NCBI GenBank assembly: GCA_905220665.1
Contig: CAJNAR010000177.1
Span: forward strand, 434,001-498,000
Direction of reading: 5' to 3'
Length of the DNA stretch: 64,000 nucleotides
Source of the DNA: Albugo candida
Taxonomy: Eukaryota > Oomycota > Peronosporomycetes > Albuginales > Albuginaceae
Within the stretch, counting starts at the first letter, position 1; each line of letters begins with the position of its first letter. The notes beneath the pieces were generated by a model. That model made no database searches. It saw only the letters and a program-made list of their open reading frames with translations, and was not told the DNA's origin. This document shows, piece by piece, positions 32,887 through 44,579 of this stretch. A program made the translations under genes and the position numbers.

Positions 32887-35800
32887 ATAGCTTGTGAATT
32901 CACTTCCTCCTCCGTCGCCTTCTTCGACCTGAAGTGCTCCCGCGTCTCTTGATAGGCATTTCTGACAGTTTCAGAAGCTTTTTGTCTGCGCGGTGACTAT
33001 CATCGATCCAAATGGAGCAGCGTAAATTCAAGAGAAATGATAGAGTACGGTTATGCAAGTGATCTTAATATACCTCATTGTGACAATTTTGATTATGAAC
33101 AAAATGACGCCAAATACCAAGAAATGGTGCCTACAAATGCATAACATGGTAGCGCATAGAATACATTGTGAAAGGTTCATACAATCACATAGCGTTCGTC
33201 ACTCCAAAAGCTGATCAGGTGTAGACATTATCAGTGTCATTATTATTTTCCCAGGTAATGCACGTTTCGAATTTCTCATAACGTAAAAATAGAAGAAACG
33301 GCGGTATCAAAAAATGTGCTGAGATGAGCGGTGACATGGTTGAAGCATTTTCTGGGTTCGATCTTATCTAAGAAAGGGTAGTTCTGTAGTTTTTTTTAGC
33401 AGACACTTTGTGTCTGGTCTATGGTTTGGTTTCGTATAATTTAATCTATGTGCCAGCGTTGACCCATTGGTTCGAATTAAAACGAGTGTTATGTGGCTAA
33501 ATAGTTGAAGAGAGTGCGTATCACAGTCACAAGGTATCGAGGTCAAGGAAATGAGATGTCGTGGGGTGTAAACTATACATGATATGCGAATTCCGTTTCT
33601 TGCTTTTCTTCAGCAGAGTAGAAATCTCTTTCAAAATGTTCTATTGCTGCTTCATGCTGCAAATAACTTCTTGTTGAAAAGCGGATGTTCATCTTGATCA
33701 ACGCTGTGAGTTGCATTATAGGTACGCTTTGTAGACTATTGTGTTATGATCGCTAAGTAGTTTGGCAGGAGGTAATCTACTTTTCAGATTTGGGCTGAGA
33801 GTGCCACATACCATTTGTTATGAATTCTGAAGGACGGGTGTTGCGCAGACCAATAATAAATGCGAGAACTAGGTCCGTATTTATTGCATGATCACCACGC
33901 TTTGGTATATTATGTGTCCCAACGACGACTTTTGTTTGCGGAAATGGATTTGGATAGGTATGATTATACAGTCGCGGCGCAGTGAAAAATCCAAACGATT
34001 TGCTCCATTTATATGAGCCCTGATCAATTGGATGGATTATTCCTTCACGGAAAGAGTAATCACGTGAAGCGTCTCCTAACCGTCAAAAAAGGTTCGATTG
34101 AAGTATCTGTAAGTGCTTGCAAACAATCTAGACTTTCTGGAGGAAACTAAGTTATGCATGAGGATCTTCGCAGTGTAGATGTCTCATGAGGGATCAACTT
34201 GACCAAGCTAATATTAATCGCGCTAAAGGAGAAAACGACATGGATGATATGTGTCTCCGTTTTTTGCATAAAGTAACATCGTGGCCAACTGGTGTAAACT
34301 GTGAATCGAACTCCACTTAATGTAGTGCATGATCAATGGTGAAGCGTTCGGATAGCAATCATTCCAATTGTGATTGTAGTTTTTGGCGTGAACCCAGCAG
34401 ATATGTCATCTACTTTTATTCTCTGAAGCCTATCTCATTTGAATCTTGTCTGGACTTTGTTGCCATTTGCTGAATTACATTATGCTGGTCCTTTTCCTCG
34501 CATAATTCGAGCTTCATTCATAAAAAAATCATATTCGAGTAACAGTCAGAAAATGAGTAAAAGATTAATCTTACTTTTCCACGTGCAGTCGTATCGTACA
34601 CTCTTCTGGTAACTGCAGTGTGTCAGTTTGCTCAATTCACTCCGCTTCACTTGCTACACATATCACGAATTTTCGTTTGATACGACTCCAATCTCACCAC
34701 TATCAACGTACTGTACCGAGAATAAGAAAATGTCTTTGATATTCTTCATCAGCAATCGCTCCACAGCGCTACTGGTCTTTCATGGTGTAAACTGATGGAC
34801 TTGTGTGATATGACATGGATAGTGGTTGAGACTACAATCCAAACGATCATAAGAAATCCGCACCATCAAGTGTAGTAGTTCGTCTTCATAAGCGCATGTC
34901 GTCCAAAATTCATCCATCATTAGCAATCGATGCTGTAACAAATCATTGGTGACGTAGTTGGCAACTACAATTTCACGCTCCAAGAAAGATAAAAAGCAAA
35001 AACGAACGACCATGCCACTGATAGACTGACATTCTCAATATTGCAGGCAGGATCAACGCTGCGACAGTGAATTCAAAAGGCTGCAAGCAGTCGGGTCGAA
35101 ATGATCAGTCCGTTGTTTATTTGAGGAATTGACTGACGTGATCTTAATGCATCAAGAAAAGAGTATTTCTAATTTTTTGACCAACCAGCAATTGATATTC
35201 CACAGATTCCTAATGAAGCTTGGTAAGTGACGATGGAACGGGTACAGCACCGCCGTGTGTGGCCATCAACACCTTAACGTGATGGTTCCAAATAGTATGT
35301 GTGTAAAAGCGCCAAAGACCGGACCGCAATGTCTGTAACGTTGGAACAAGCGCGACACATATGTAAACGAAATACGTGAAGTGTAAGGAGCCGTCTCGTG
35401 ACAAGGAAGCTGCTGGGTAAATAACCAGCAATCATTCCTCCTGGTTGAGAAGCTGCTCAAGACAAGCAACATCAAGTAGATAGTTTGACCAGAGAGACGA
35501 TCGTACCTACGATGAGTCACAGCATCGCTGTAAGTATCTTATTACTTAGGCGTGTTCTGCAACCTGATGAGAAATTCGCACTGATCGATAAAACCCAAGG
35601 TAGACACCTAGACCAGGATCTCTTGGGCTATAAAAGCTCAAAGTGAATAATCAAGGTAGATTCTGCATCTAGCGATAAGAAAGTGTTCTCTTTTAGACAA
35701 ATTAATGTCATGCTTGATCAGCGTACATATTTTAGAATCAGGTAATCATTTATTGGCATTATCACTCGTAAAACGCCACATGAGGCACGAATGTAGTGCG

Positions 35801-36440
35801 AGAACCTCGATGCCAATTTGTATTTGTATGAGAAATATATTGGGTGTTCCTCAAGTCGTGTGTTATGTCATGCCAAAGTTATATTCAGAAAAAGCAAATT
35901 GCATCTGATCAAGTAGCCGTAACATTTGGCTGATACACTTGAAGTATTCTAACTTGAGAGAAAGTAAAGTCTTCGGTGTATATACTGTTGAGATGTCAGT
36001 TCTCTCTGCTGTGCCACGATTCACGTTTCCTTAAGACACTGATTATGAGATAGCACTGAACAACACTTCCGTCCATTGCTTGTGCAACTCCGCTGAAGCA
36101 ATCAATCCATGGAAGGCCACGAATATTCTCTGACTCGTATCTATTACGTTAACCCGTTGCGTTTCTCCAGAATCGGACTAGATTATCCGCTTTTTCATTA
36201 GAATGTTTATATTCTCACAGCTAAAGATTGAAATTCCCACAACTTTTTTTCGAAGTACATTTTTATTTAAAAAATTACATTTCTGTGTGGCCGTCAGGCA
36301 AGTGCTCCACGAAGCTGCTGTTGCTGCTTCTGATTCATGTTTGGTATTTTCGGGTGATTTAGGCGACTCATTATGTGGCAGAATTGCTGCGTCTCCATCG
36401 ACGTTTCTATACATACCCCGCATACACAAAAAGAAGATTA
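32887..36440. other. About 3.5 kb without a supported gene
   Basis: AT-rich with short ORFs. A pair of overlapping minus-strand frames at 35210-35520 has hydrophobic stretches but no recognised domain. Confidence 0.4.
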
Positions 36441-36447
36441 GCTATAT

Positions 36448-36736
36448 ATTGAGACGATAAAAAGTTTAATTAGAATCGGAATCGGTATGTAGCTCATTTG
36501 TGATACAAGGCGTCGACAGTGGTACTCAGTTTACTCAACCGACGCAAGAATTATGGTTCAAATGAGAAATTAGGAAGCCACGGGATTTGCAATCCTTACG
36601 AAGAGCATTTAACGCCAGCGATGGGAATAGGCAAAAAGCAAAACATTGCCACTCGGACAAATAATCAGCTTTTGAATATTGAGACGATAGGAAGTTTAAT
36701 TGAAATCGGAATCGGTGTAGCTCATTTTTGATACCA
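36448..36736 (+). repeat. Two direct copies of a 60-bp repeat
   Basis: TTGAGACGATAAAAAGTTTA with its following 40 bases (36448-36509, through ATCGGAATCGGT and GTAGCTCATTTGTGATAC) recurs at 36677-36736 with a few changes. The spacing is about 230 bp. It may be the ends of a small element or an old tandem duplication. Confidence 0.6.
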
Positions 36737-37683
36737 CACAAAGATGTAATTAAATTGAAAAAAAAGAATTGTTATGCAGCCACCACCTTTACTGTGATCG
36801 ATCTACAGCCTTCATAAATTTTTAGTATGTTGGCTTCTGCTTGGTTTGAATAAATATAGCAGAATAAATAAAGGGCATTGATGTCCCGACAATTCTGTTT
36901 TTAAATTACAACATGCCTAGTTGAATTATTACTCTCACGACTTTTTCTTTTTTACAAAATACATACATAATTTTACATTTCTAGCTAATTACATCCATAC
37001 ACACCCTAAATCGTTGCTCCAACAGCTCCAATCGAGAATTATTTGTGATTGGCTAATACACAGAACGTTTCATCTATGATAGGCTATTACTTCTGACAAT
37101 TTCCGTTTGACACATAGCATTTGAACATCGGACACAGGGAAATGCAGGTGCAGCAATTGCGGAAAAATGGCCATAACAAGCGGTCTTGCGGAATTCCGGT
37201 TACAAGGTTAGATTCAGAACAAGCTCTAGTAAAATATGAGATATCTTTCCTTCCAAAAATTCTTTCATAATACAATTTACTTTCGGCCGTTAGTGTATAA
37301 TAAGTTTTGCATCTTTACGAGAAATTATAGTTTAACAAACTGCCAATGAATCGTCCAGTAGTAAAGAGTGTTTAGCTCAATTAAAGGTATCTTTCTCTAC
37401 TAGATTTAGCCTTAGACGTAAATGACTTCTATGAGTTGAAAATGTCAACTTATTTATTTTTCAAAAAAGTTGTGGGAGTAATGATTCAAGTAAATAACGT
37501 AATTTAAATTGCGAATGAATGAAATTAAAAAAAATAGTTGTCAGGATATCAATACCACTAATTATTGCTCCAAAAAAGTTGTGGGAGTAATAATCTAAGT
37601 AGGCATGATGTAATTTAAAATGAAAAATAAAAATGTAATTAAAAGAAAGTTGTCGGGATATCAGTACCCTAAATAAATTAAAG

Positions 37684-38376
37684 TACGGGAATCGTTATTT
37701 AGCCCCCATATGGCCTCTGATTGAATGCAACGGAATAAATGAAAAACATATGATCACACTGTTATCTCCAGCAACTTCAATTTACTTTTCGGCTTGTTGC
37801 CATCTAGAATGGCCTATCCTTGCGTCCATACTTTTCGTCACCAAGTAATGCTGCTGTCTTTGATGATTTGATCAGATTTTGTGGCTGGTACTGCTAATGC
37901 CAACTCGAAGTGAGGCTGGGACCATGCCAATTGGATTGAGAAAGCAGTGAAGAGAATTACTGATGAGTATGAGGATTCTTGCAATCATCGTAAGCGTGTG
38001 CGGTAAGACTATATTTTGTCAGTCCCACAGACAGAAATCGCGATCCTGCGCAAATGCGCACGCGTGGTAGGCCATCGAGCTCAGAGCAGCGACTTCCATC
38101 TGAATTTGAGCATGTCACATCTGCTTCGGATGATCTTTTGCATCACCGGAGATGTAGGAAATGCCAAAAGACAGGGCACAATGCCAGAACCTGCCGTCAA
38201 GAAGCAACAGAAGAACCAACAGCACCAACAGCACCAGCAACACCAGCAACACTTGCATCAGGAGATTTAGATACAGACTTAGAAGAAGTAGTACAGCATT
38301 TGCAGAAACAGAGTGTTTTTCATTTATTTGTTCTCATTTCGCTGCCTCTTTCCAGACCAATCAGAAGCCGGGGCTG
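37684..38376 (+). repeat. Left arm of near-perfect inverted repeat with CCHC module
   Basis: The arm starts with the terminal motif GGGAATCGTTATTTAGCC and is mirrored by 38570-39208. Over the zinc-knuckle part (about 38010-38215) the arms are almost identical. The left arm has an expanded GCACCAACA-type microsatellite near 38220-38260. Confidence 0.85.
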
Positions 38377-38377
38377 A
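38054..38377 (+). pseudogene. Captured transposase C-terminus with CCHC zinc knuckle, copy 1
   Basis: The frame reads RGRPSSSEQRLPSEFEH, then CRKCQKTGHNARTC, an intact C-x2-C-x4-H-x4-C knuckle. A Thr/Pro/Ala tail comes from the microsatellite. The combination GRP, LPSEFE and a GHN-R-TC knuckle is typical of the C-terminus of MULE-type transposases; the MULE at 43847 has a related but degraded version. Upstream sequence (WDHANWIEKAVKRITDEYED) also looks coding but lies in another frame. No DDE domain is present, so this is a captured fragment inside a foldback arm. Confidence 0.65.
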
Positions 38378-38569
38378 TTACACAATTCCCGTGATTTATT
38401 TTTATTTATTTTCTTATATTTGCTTAAACCAATCAAAGGTCACACTTGGTATTAAGTTATGGAGGCTGAGTGCTTATTAAAGAAAAGGTGAGTGCTGGAT
38501 AACGATTCCCAAAATTAAATTACGGGAATCGTTATTCAGCCCTCACCCTCCTTAAATTCATGGAAATCG

Positions 38570-39208
38570 TGGCCTCAGGTTGGTCTGACTTAATCTAGGT
38601 CTATATCTAGATCTACTGCTGCTGGTGTTGTTAGTTGTGTTGGTTCTTCTGTTGCTTCTTGACGGCAGGTTCTGGAATTGTGCCCTGTCTTTTGGCATTT
38701 CCTACATCTCCGGTGATGCAAAAGATCATCCGAAGCAGATGTGACATGCTCAAATTCAGATGGAAGTCGCTGCTCTGAGCTCGATGGCCTACCACGCGTG
38801 CGCATTTGCGCAGGATCGCGATTTCTGTCTGTGGGACTGACAAAATATAGTCTTACTGCACACGCTTACGATGATTCCAAGAATCCTCATACTCATCAGT
38901 AATTCTCTTCACTGCTTTCTCAATCCAATTGGCATGGTCCCAGCCTCACTTCGAGTTGGCATTAGCAGTACCAGCCACAAAATCTGATCAAATCATCAAA
39001 GACAGCAGCATTACTTGGTGACGAAAAGTATGGACGCAAGGATAGGCCATTCTAGATGGCAACAAGCCGAAAAGTAAATTGAAGTTGCTGGAGATAACAG
39101 TGTGATCATATGGTTTTTATTTATTCCGTTGCATCTATTCGGACCAATCAGAGGCTATAATTGCCATTAATTTGTGAGGGATGGGGGCTGAACAGCGATT
39201 CCCGTGAT
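38570..39208 (-). repeat. Right arm of the inverted repeat
   Basis: Mirror of 37684-38376, ending at GATTCCCGTGA. A spacer of about 190 bp between the arms has its own inverted GGGAATCGTTATTCAGC motifs. Confidence 0.85.
38590..38805 (-). pseudogene. Captured transposase C-terminus with CCHC zinc knuckle, copy 2
   Basis: Same protein segment as copy 1 (RGRPSSSEQRLPSEFEH, CRKCQKTGHNSRTC) on the opposite strand. Asn-Ala-Arg has become Asn-Ser-Arg and the Thr/Pro tail is shorter. It ends AAVDLDIDLD then a stop. Confidence 0.65.
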
Positions 39209-39340
39209 TTTTAGTTTTTTTATTCTGTTATACTTGTTTTTAACCAATCAAAGGCCAATAAGCTATAAAGTTATGGAGGCTGATTGCTGATGAATGAAAA
39301 GGTGAGTGCTGAATAACGATTCCCTTTTACTTTATTCAGA

Positions 39341-39829
39341 GAACCGTTAAAATCGCCTCAGTTTGATATGATTGGCTTATATTCGAGACGTCTCGATATG
39401 ATTAGCTAATTCCGTAGATTGAGAATTCAACCATATCGACTGCGAAAGAGGCTATCATTCTCACCCGGAAACTATCTTTAGAGACCAGGTTTATAGAGCA
39501 TAAGTTTCTTATGTCATGAATGACGCGTACACAGTGAAATATTAGGTCCCAGTTTACAAAATAGAATAATTCTGTGTTATCAACAAACCGTGAACTACGA
39601 AATAATCTAAGAACAATGAGCTACACGAACAAACGAGAACGCTAAATGAACGCAAGACTGAGCGCAAAATAGTTCAGGCGTCGAAAGTAGCGGGCTTTGC
39701 TATCATTTTGTCCCTTACCTAGGCGAGCGTTAGCACTATGCAAGCATAAAAATTAGCTAATCATATCAAAATGAGGGCATCTTAACGAAAGCACTGAGGG
39801 GATTTTAACGGTTCCCTTTATTTACTCTG
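39341..39829 (-). mobile_element. MITE with GGAACCGTT-type inverted termini, copy 2
   Basis: Ends GAACCGTTAAAATCGCCTCA and CTGAGGGGATTTTAACGGTT are inverted repeats of each other. The whole length matches 6101-6604 in reverse. It sits inside the right arm of the large palindrome and therefore inserted after that arm formed. No coding capacity. Confidence 0.8.
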
Positions 39830-40043
39830 TTATATATATTTAAACCAATCAGAGGCCACTAAAATATTAATAAATGGAGCCTGGTGGCTGATAACAGAAA
39901 AGGTAGTGGATGAATAACGATTCCCTGAAAGAAAAGTATGTGAAAAGTTGTTGAGATATCAATTTCAAGAGTATGATATCCTTACAACTTTTGTTTTATT
40001 TACATTATTATTTTTAATTTTGAATTACATCATGCCTACTTAA

Positions 40044-40050
40044 ATTATTA
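40044..40050. repeat. Target-site duplication, left copy (ATTATTA)
   Basis: Repeated at 41323-41329. Removing one copy and the element between rebuilds the repeat arm as found elsewhere in the cluster (CATGCCTACTTAAATTATTA then TTCCCAC). Confidence 0.65.
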
Positions 40051-40051
40051 C

Positions 40052-41322
40052 GGCCACTGCTAAATGTACCCCCCCCCCTCCTTTGCTATTTGTACATCCC
40101 CGTGATTAATAGCCAACCAAAAGATTTAAAAATTTTCTCGCGTCGCGAAACTGTTAGGACGTGTAAATAATTGTTTCACTTCTATCTAAGTAGCAAGGTC
40201 GAGACCATGAACAAATAAAAAAAAAACAGAATTAAAAAAAAACACTAGTCGCTTGAGCGAAGTCATACTCTTTCTGTTCCGACCTTTTCTGCACAAATTC
40301 AGCTTTTTGCTGAATCTGAAGCGTCTGATGTCGCAAATATGATCTTTTGTCTGATTTTAGAAGCGATCAATTGCGTCCTGCTAAAAAAAATAGTGGTGTA
40401 GCATTTATATAGAGTTTTGAGCACACATAAATTCAATAAAAATGCGACTAGTTATAATAGAGAGTACATCGGTGCCTTCATATACAAAAAAGCCTATGTC
40501 ACAGCAAGCGAAGTCGTCTATTGCAGTAGCGAAAATGAATCATTCATTTGAGCGGCAACACTATAGATACAGAAACGGATGGATGGAACATAACTTGAAT
40601 CTTTTGCCAGAAGATGTTTCTTCCAGTATAATAGCGGTAAAACCTGCCTGAATGACTCGTATGCACTCAAAAGAGTGAAGTCAACCTATATATCACAGGA
40701 GAATGTACCAATTTCAGCAACTAGGAGAAATGTGCCACGTTAAAATATTGTTTCAATCAGAAAGCCTTCAGCCTAGCCGTGAAAGAAAATTTGTCTCAGA
40801 CTCCTCGAAGCAGACATACTGATCAATCACTCCAGATGTGGCTGTATAAGAACATGATCTTGGTTAAGATGCCACCGGATCGGAGGCAAGTGCAAGCATA
40901 GTGTATGATGCTCAGAAGAAAAGGCCTTCGTGATAGATCAAAACATTCCGCAATGCTGGATGGCTTGAACAGTGTCAATAGTATGTGAAGAGACACAAGA
41001 CGGTCTATCGAGGTGTTTCTCCTTTCCTGTATTGGAGATTGCTCGAGTTATATACACTCGAATGACATTGATCAGAAAGAGTAGGAGGTGCCGTATCCTT
41101 AAAGTGATAAGTGTCGTGTACAGGTTACGGTCATTGTTAAATGTGTGTGAGAAGGCGCAAAATCAGTACTGAAGTGACGAATTTGTTCGTAACTAATTTG
41201 TAACAGGAGGAAACTATGCGTCCGAACAGTTTCACGATGCGAGGAAGTCTTCCAGGCTTTTATTAGCTATTGATTAGGGGGGCTGTACAAATAGCAAGGG
41301 GGGTGTACATATAGCAGTGGCC
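40052..41322. mobile_element. 1.27-kb non-autonomous TIR element with C-rich termini
   Basis: Terminal inverted repeats start GGCCACTGCTAAATGTAC at the left and end ATATAGCAGTGGCC at the right. They continue inward through a C-rich block, GCTATTTGTAC, and CGCGAAACTGTTAGGACG with its mirror CGTCCGAACAGTTTCACG. The total is about 115 bp per side. The flanks carry a 7-bp (perhaps 8-9) duplication. Long TIRs and this duplication size suggest a MULE-related or hAT-like element. The only ORF (40442-40651, 69 codons) has no transposase features. Confidence 0.8.
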
Positions 41323-42699
41323 ATTATTATTCCCACTACGCTTTTGCAAAATAAATAATTCCACCTGCTTAACTCATAGAAGTCATTTATGTCTAATCAT
41401 GGTAATGTAGAAACCTTCAACTGTGCTAAAGACCCGTCATTGATAGACGATTCATCATGACTTTGTTGAGCTATAATGCGTCGTAAAGATACAACACTTA
41501 ACGCCGGAAATAAAATGTAATATGAAAAAATTCTGTGAAGGTAAATTATCTAGTTATTGAAGTTTGTCCTGGATCTGAGCTAGCCAAAGTTGCGTTCCTC
41601 ATAGGTGGCGCGGTACTGCTAAATTGCATCTACCTGAGGTCATTTTCATCTGAACGGCTTGCCAATGATTACTTTTCACTACTATAGAGTCAGAGTAGAA
41701 TATTTCAAATGGAAAATGTCAGACGTATTAGCCGATCACAGTCGAAAACGCCTGTATATTAGCCAATCACAAATTGAAGTTGTGGGAGCAATAACCTAGA
41801 GTGTGTTTGGTTGTGATTAGTTGAAAATGTAATCTTATTTTCTCATTTTTCAAAGCAAAACATTGTGCGAGTAATAATCTAACTAGGCATGATGTAATTT
41901 AAGAATAAGGTTGTGGGATATCAATACCCTTTATTTAGCGCTAGAGCTCAAGTGAACGCGCTTAGAGTCCGCAAATGATAGTTCTAAAACATAATCAACC
42001 AATCGCAGCTATTCAAAAAATTATGCTTATTACATGACGAGAACTCCCTACTGCATGGAAAAAAGAGATGCAGACGATTAGCTGTGTAATAAGGAGATAT
42101 TGCATACTACAATCAGGTTAATCGTCATGGAAGTAAGATATCTACGAAATGGTACATCGAGCAATGCTGATAAGTACTTGCGTGGTATTAATGGCATTCT
42201 TCTTGAGTTTTTATGCTTAGCAGTAAGGGCCTATATCTTCTAAGCTCGCAGAGCGATTCAATTTGTATACAGGACACCTTAACATCATGAAAGGCACTGG
42301 AAACAAACTTGGTGCGCATTTCGAGGTTGATTCAAGTTCTACAGGACAAGAAAAAGCGATGGAGTACAAACAGTCTTATAATGTGAAATAATGGACCAAG
42401 GTCACCATAGGCAGCGTGCACCATTACGCGATAAAATATTGTATAATAGCCTCCAAATAGTGTACGTTATTCTTCATGTAAGGGTTCAATTATCGCCTCA
42501 ACTTTGGCAAAGAGTCAACTTTTTCTGATCAAAAAGCCATGTATAATTTCAAGACAATGAGCAAGGTTTACAATGAAGTCTATTAAGAGTCGTTGCTACG
42601 GTATTCTATGCAGGAATTGCATTCATGTTCGTTAAAATTATGCTTGGCATTGTGAGCATTCGCCAACAGTAAATCCACCCTTGGTAGAAAGAACAGTAG

Positions 42700-43590
42700 T
42701 AATTCTCCTTGTTATTGACTCTACTAGGCATGGAAGCATCTCGGGGGATGCCTTTCCGTATTCCTCACCAAGTATGGTAGCCAATTCTTCGACATTTTTT
42801 GGCATGTTGCGGTTTTGGCAACATCTTTGAGATTCTTACACAGGTTTTCGTTGAGATCGAGATCAGGGCTCTGGGCAGGGCATTATAGCTTTGCAATCGA
42901 CCGATTCTCAAGCCAGGTCTTTGCTGCACTAATACGGTGGAATTGCGCACCATTCTACATAAGCCTTAGGTCTTTCTTGTCTTCCTGGTCGTCCGCCCAT
43001 AGTCAAAGTGCAGGGTCATAAATTACTTTGACAAAGTACGGTGGCATAACGATCTTGGGACCGCATGATGATCATCGGAAGAATCCTCTCGACATCAAAA
43101 GCTCCCCAAGTCATCATCGAGGACCGTTCACTGTTCAATGTTGGTGCTAAACACTCATAATAAACTTTTCATCCACGCGACACCACACAACAACCTGACC
43201 AGAATCCTTGCCAATCTTGAAGGTGGACTCATCGTTTTAAGCGGCCTTCTTTCAGTCCTCTACTGTTCAATTTCTGTATTTTCGAGCAAACCCTAATCTT
43301 TTAACATTGTGCTTTTCCGTCAAAAAAGCCTTTGGCGGGAATGCGACCGTTGAAGCCCATTTCATGGTGGGCGCTACAGATTGTGCCTAACGAGGCCAGA
43401 GTATTCGCATTGTTCGCGATTTATGGTAATGGTGCCCGCCGATTTGCATCACAGTGCTCCTAATAGACCTTCTGGCGTTTTATGAGAGCTTTGGGCGTCT
43501 TCTTTTTGACTTGGGACCCTCCACCGTACTCTTTTTACGCCAGTTCTGTAGCACTGTCGAATTGGATGAGTAGGTGAAAACGTTTTGGGC
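42700..43590 (-). pseudogene. Tc1/mariner transposase relic 2
   Basis: Minus-strand pieces in several frames: DESTFKIGKDSGQVVVWCR (first catalytic Asp), SSMMTWGAF, and CPAQSPDLDLNENLCKNLKD (third catalytic region). SPDLNPIEN has decayed to SPDLDLNEN. A C-terminal stretch reads NVEELATILGEEYGKASPEM. The order and spacing match Tc1/mariner. It differs in sequence from the copy at 12190-14930. Numerous stops and frameshifts are present, and TIRs were not found. It lies just outside the left TIR of the MULE. Confidence 0.8.
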
Positions 43591-43980
43591 GGTAATTTCA
43601 TGCTGCCTGGTGCAATCCGATGTTGGTAGCTTTTTCATCAATGCTCAAACAACGTGTCTTCATGATTCACAAATGGTTTGATGTCGAAATCGCTGAGTAA
43701 GATGGCTGGAGGGTCTTCTTTATATTCTTTATATTCTTTATCTTCTTGATTTTCATTTGGGTTTGAGAAGAATAACCTATACTTTATGTAGCTTACGGTA
43801 CGCTTCAATATTCCTGATACCTAATTATCATATTTGGATTATTTATGGAAACTGGTATAGACACACACTCCTTTTAGTATAGCCACACTTTATAACTTTA
43901 ACGAGGATACGGTATCGCTACACCCCCCAAAATCCCCTAAATCAAATGGAAACCGGTATCGCCACAATCGCTAATTAAAA

Positions 43981-44261
43981 TTAAATGGGAACCGAGATCG
44001 TTACACCCCCTAAATATATTATAGGTTTGCTTTGTTGATTTTTGGCTGTGGACATGTGCACCTGTTGTGACTGACCTTCATGCTTGCCGGCCCCACATCT
44101 TCGTTTTGGCAGTTTCTGCCCCTCCCTCTCAATGTACTCGAATGCGGACAGATCTCGTTTGGTGCTCGTTGATCCTTTCGGCTGTCCACGTGAGGCCACT
44201 GTGGCAGGAGCATTTGAACCTGGGCATGGAACAGATGCAAGCTAATTGAGATCTTGCTCAA
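43981..44261 (-). pseudogene. MULE transposase C-terminal tail
   Basis: RGQPKGSTSTKRDLSAFEYI followed by KRRCGAGKHEGQ resembles the GRPKGS plus damaged zinc-knuckle tail of MULE transposases. It is separated from the SWIM region by the SINE insertion. Confidence 0.55.
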
Positions 44262-44291
44262 GGAGACGCTCCCTGTGTGGAGTCAAAACCC

Positions 44292-44307
44292 AATAACGCT
44301 CTTGCAA
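44292..44307. repeat. SINE target-site duplication, left copy (16 bp)
   Basis: AATAACGCTCTTGCAA, repeated exactly at 44559-44574. Confidence 0.9.
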
Positions 44308-44558
44308 AGGGTCCGCACCCAGCTCAGTCGGTTAAGCACTTGAGCGCACGGACCCCCTGCCGGAGGTCGTTAGTTCGATTCCCGGCAGTGTGGGCAGCGG
44401 TTTGAGCCCACCAAAGCAATAAGCTTGGAAAATATCTGCCTCCCTAGGTTTGAAGTCAGACTTAAGTGATATTTACACGGTCAGGGACTCATGATAGGAT
44501 AAGGAAGGTAGTTAAAAAACCAGATAAACAGTGTAATGAAATCCTTGAAAAAAAAAAA
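44308..44558 (+). mobile_element. tRNA-derived SINE, first family, copy 2, with poly(A) tail
   Basis: The head has CACCCAGCTCAGTCGGTTAA (A box) and GTTAGTTCGATTCCCGG (B box). The body shares GTGGGCAGCGGTTTGAGCCC and CATGATAGGATAAGGAAGG with the copy at 13990. It ends in about a dozen A. A perfect 16-bp duplication flanks it. The tRNA-like head cannot form an intact acceptor stem, so it is a SINE and not a tRNA gene. Clean tail and duplication make it the youngest insertion seen here. Confidence 0.92.
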
Positions 44559-44574
44559 AATAACGCTCTTGCAA
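44559..44574. repeat. SINE target-site duplication, right copy (16 bp)
   Basis: AATAACGCTCTTGCAA, matching 44292-44307. Its first two A merge with the poly(A) tail. Confidence 0.9.
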
Positions 44575-44579
44575 CTTTA

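Larger units (their letters stand above)
36855..41945. repeat. Large quasi-palindromic cluster of foldback/TIR elements
   Basis: Successive blocks on the left match reverse complements on the right at nearly constant coordinate sums. The pairs are 36855-37070 with 41745-41945, 37270-37460 with 41345-41520, 37451-37672 with 39945-40050 plus 41323-41345, and 37684-38376 with 38570-39208. Repeated modules include GTTGTGGGAGTAATAATCTA, GGCATGATGTAATTTA and GGGAATCGTTATTCAGC. Two later insertions (39341-39829 and 40052-41322) lie in the right arm and account for its greater length. Confidence 0.7.

Noticed and set aside
36855..41945. CRISPR array
   Set aside because: The repeats are long, inverted and irregular, with no short direct repeat and uniform spacers; they are transposon modules.
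43929..44015. Further telomeric repeats (CCCCTAAAT motifs)
   Set aside because: These are single copies inside the MULE sub-terminal repeats, not tandem telomeric units.
44308..44390. Possible functional tRNA gene on the plus strand
   Set aside because: The A and B boxes are good, but the acceptor stem does not pair, and the unit has a SINE body, poly(A) tail and target duplications.
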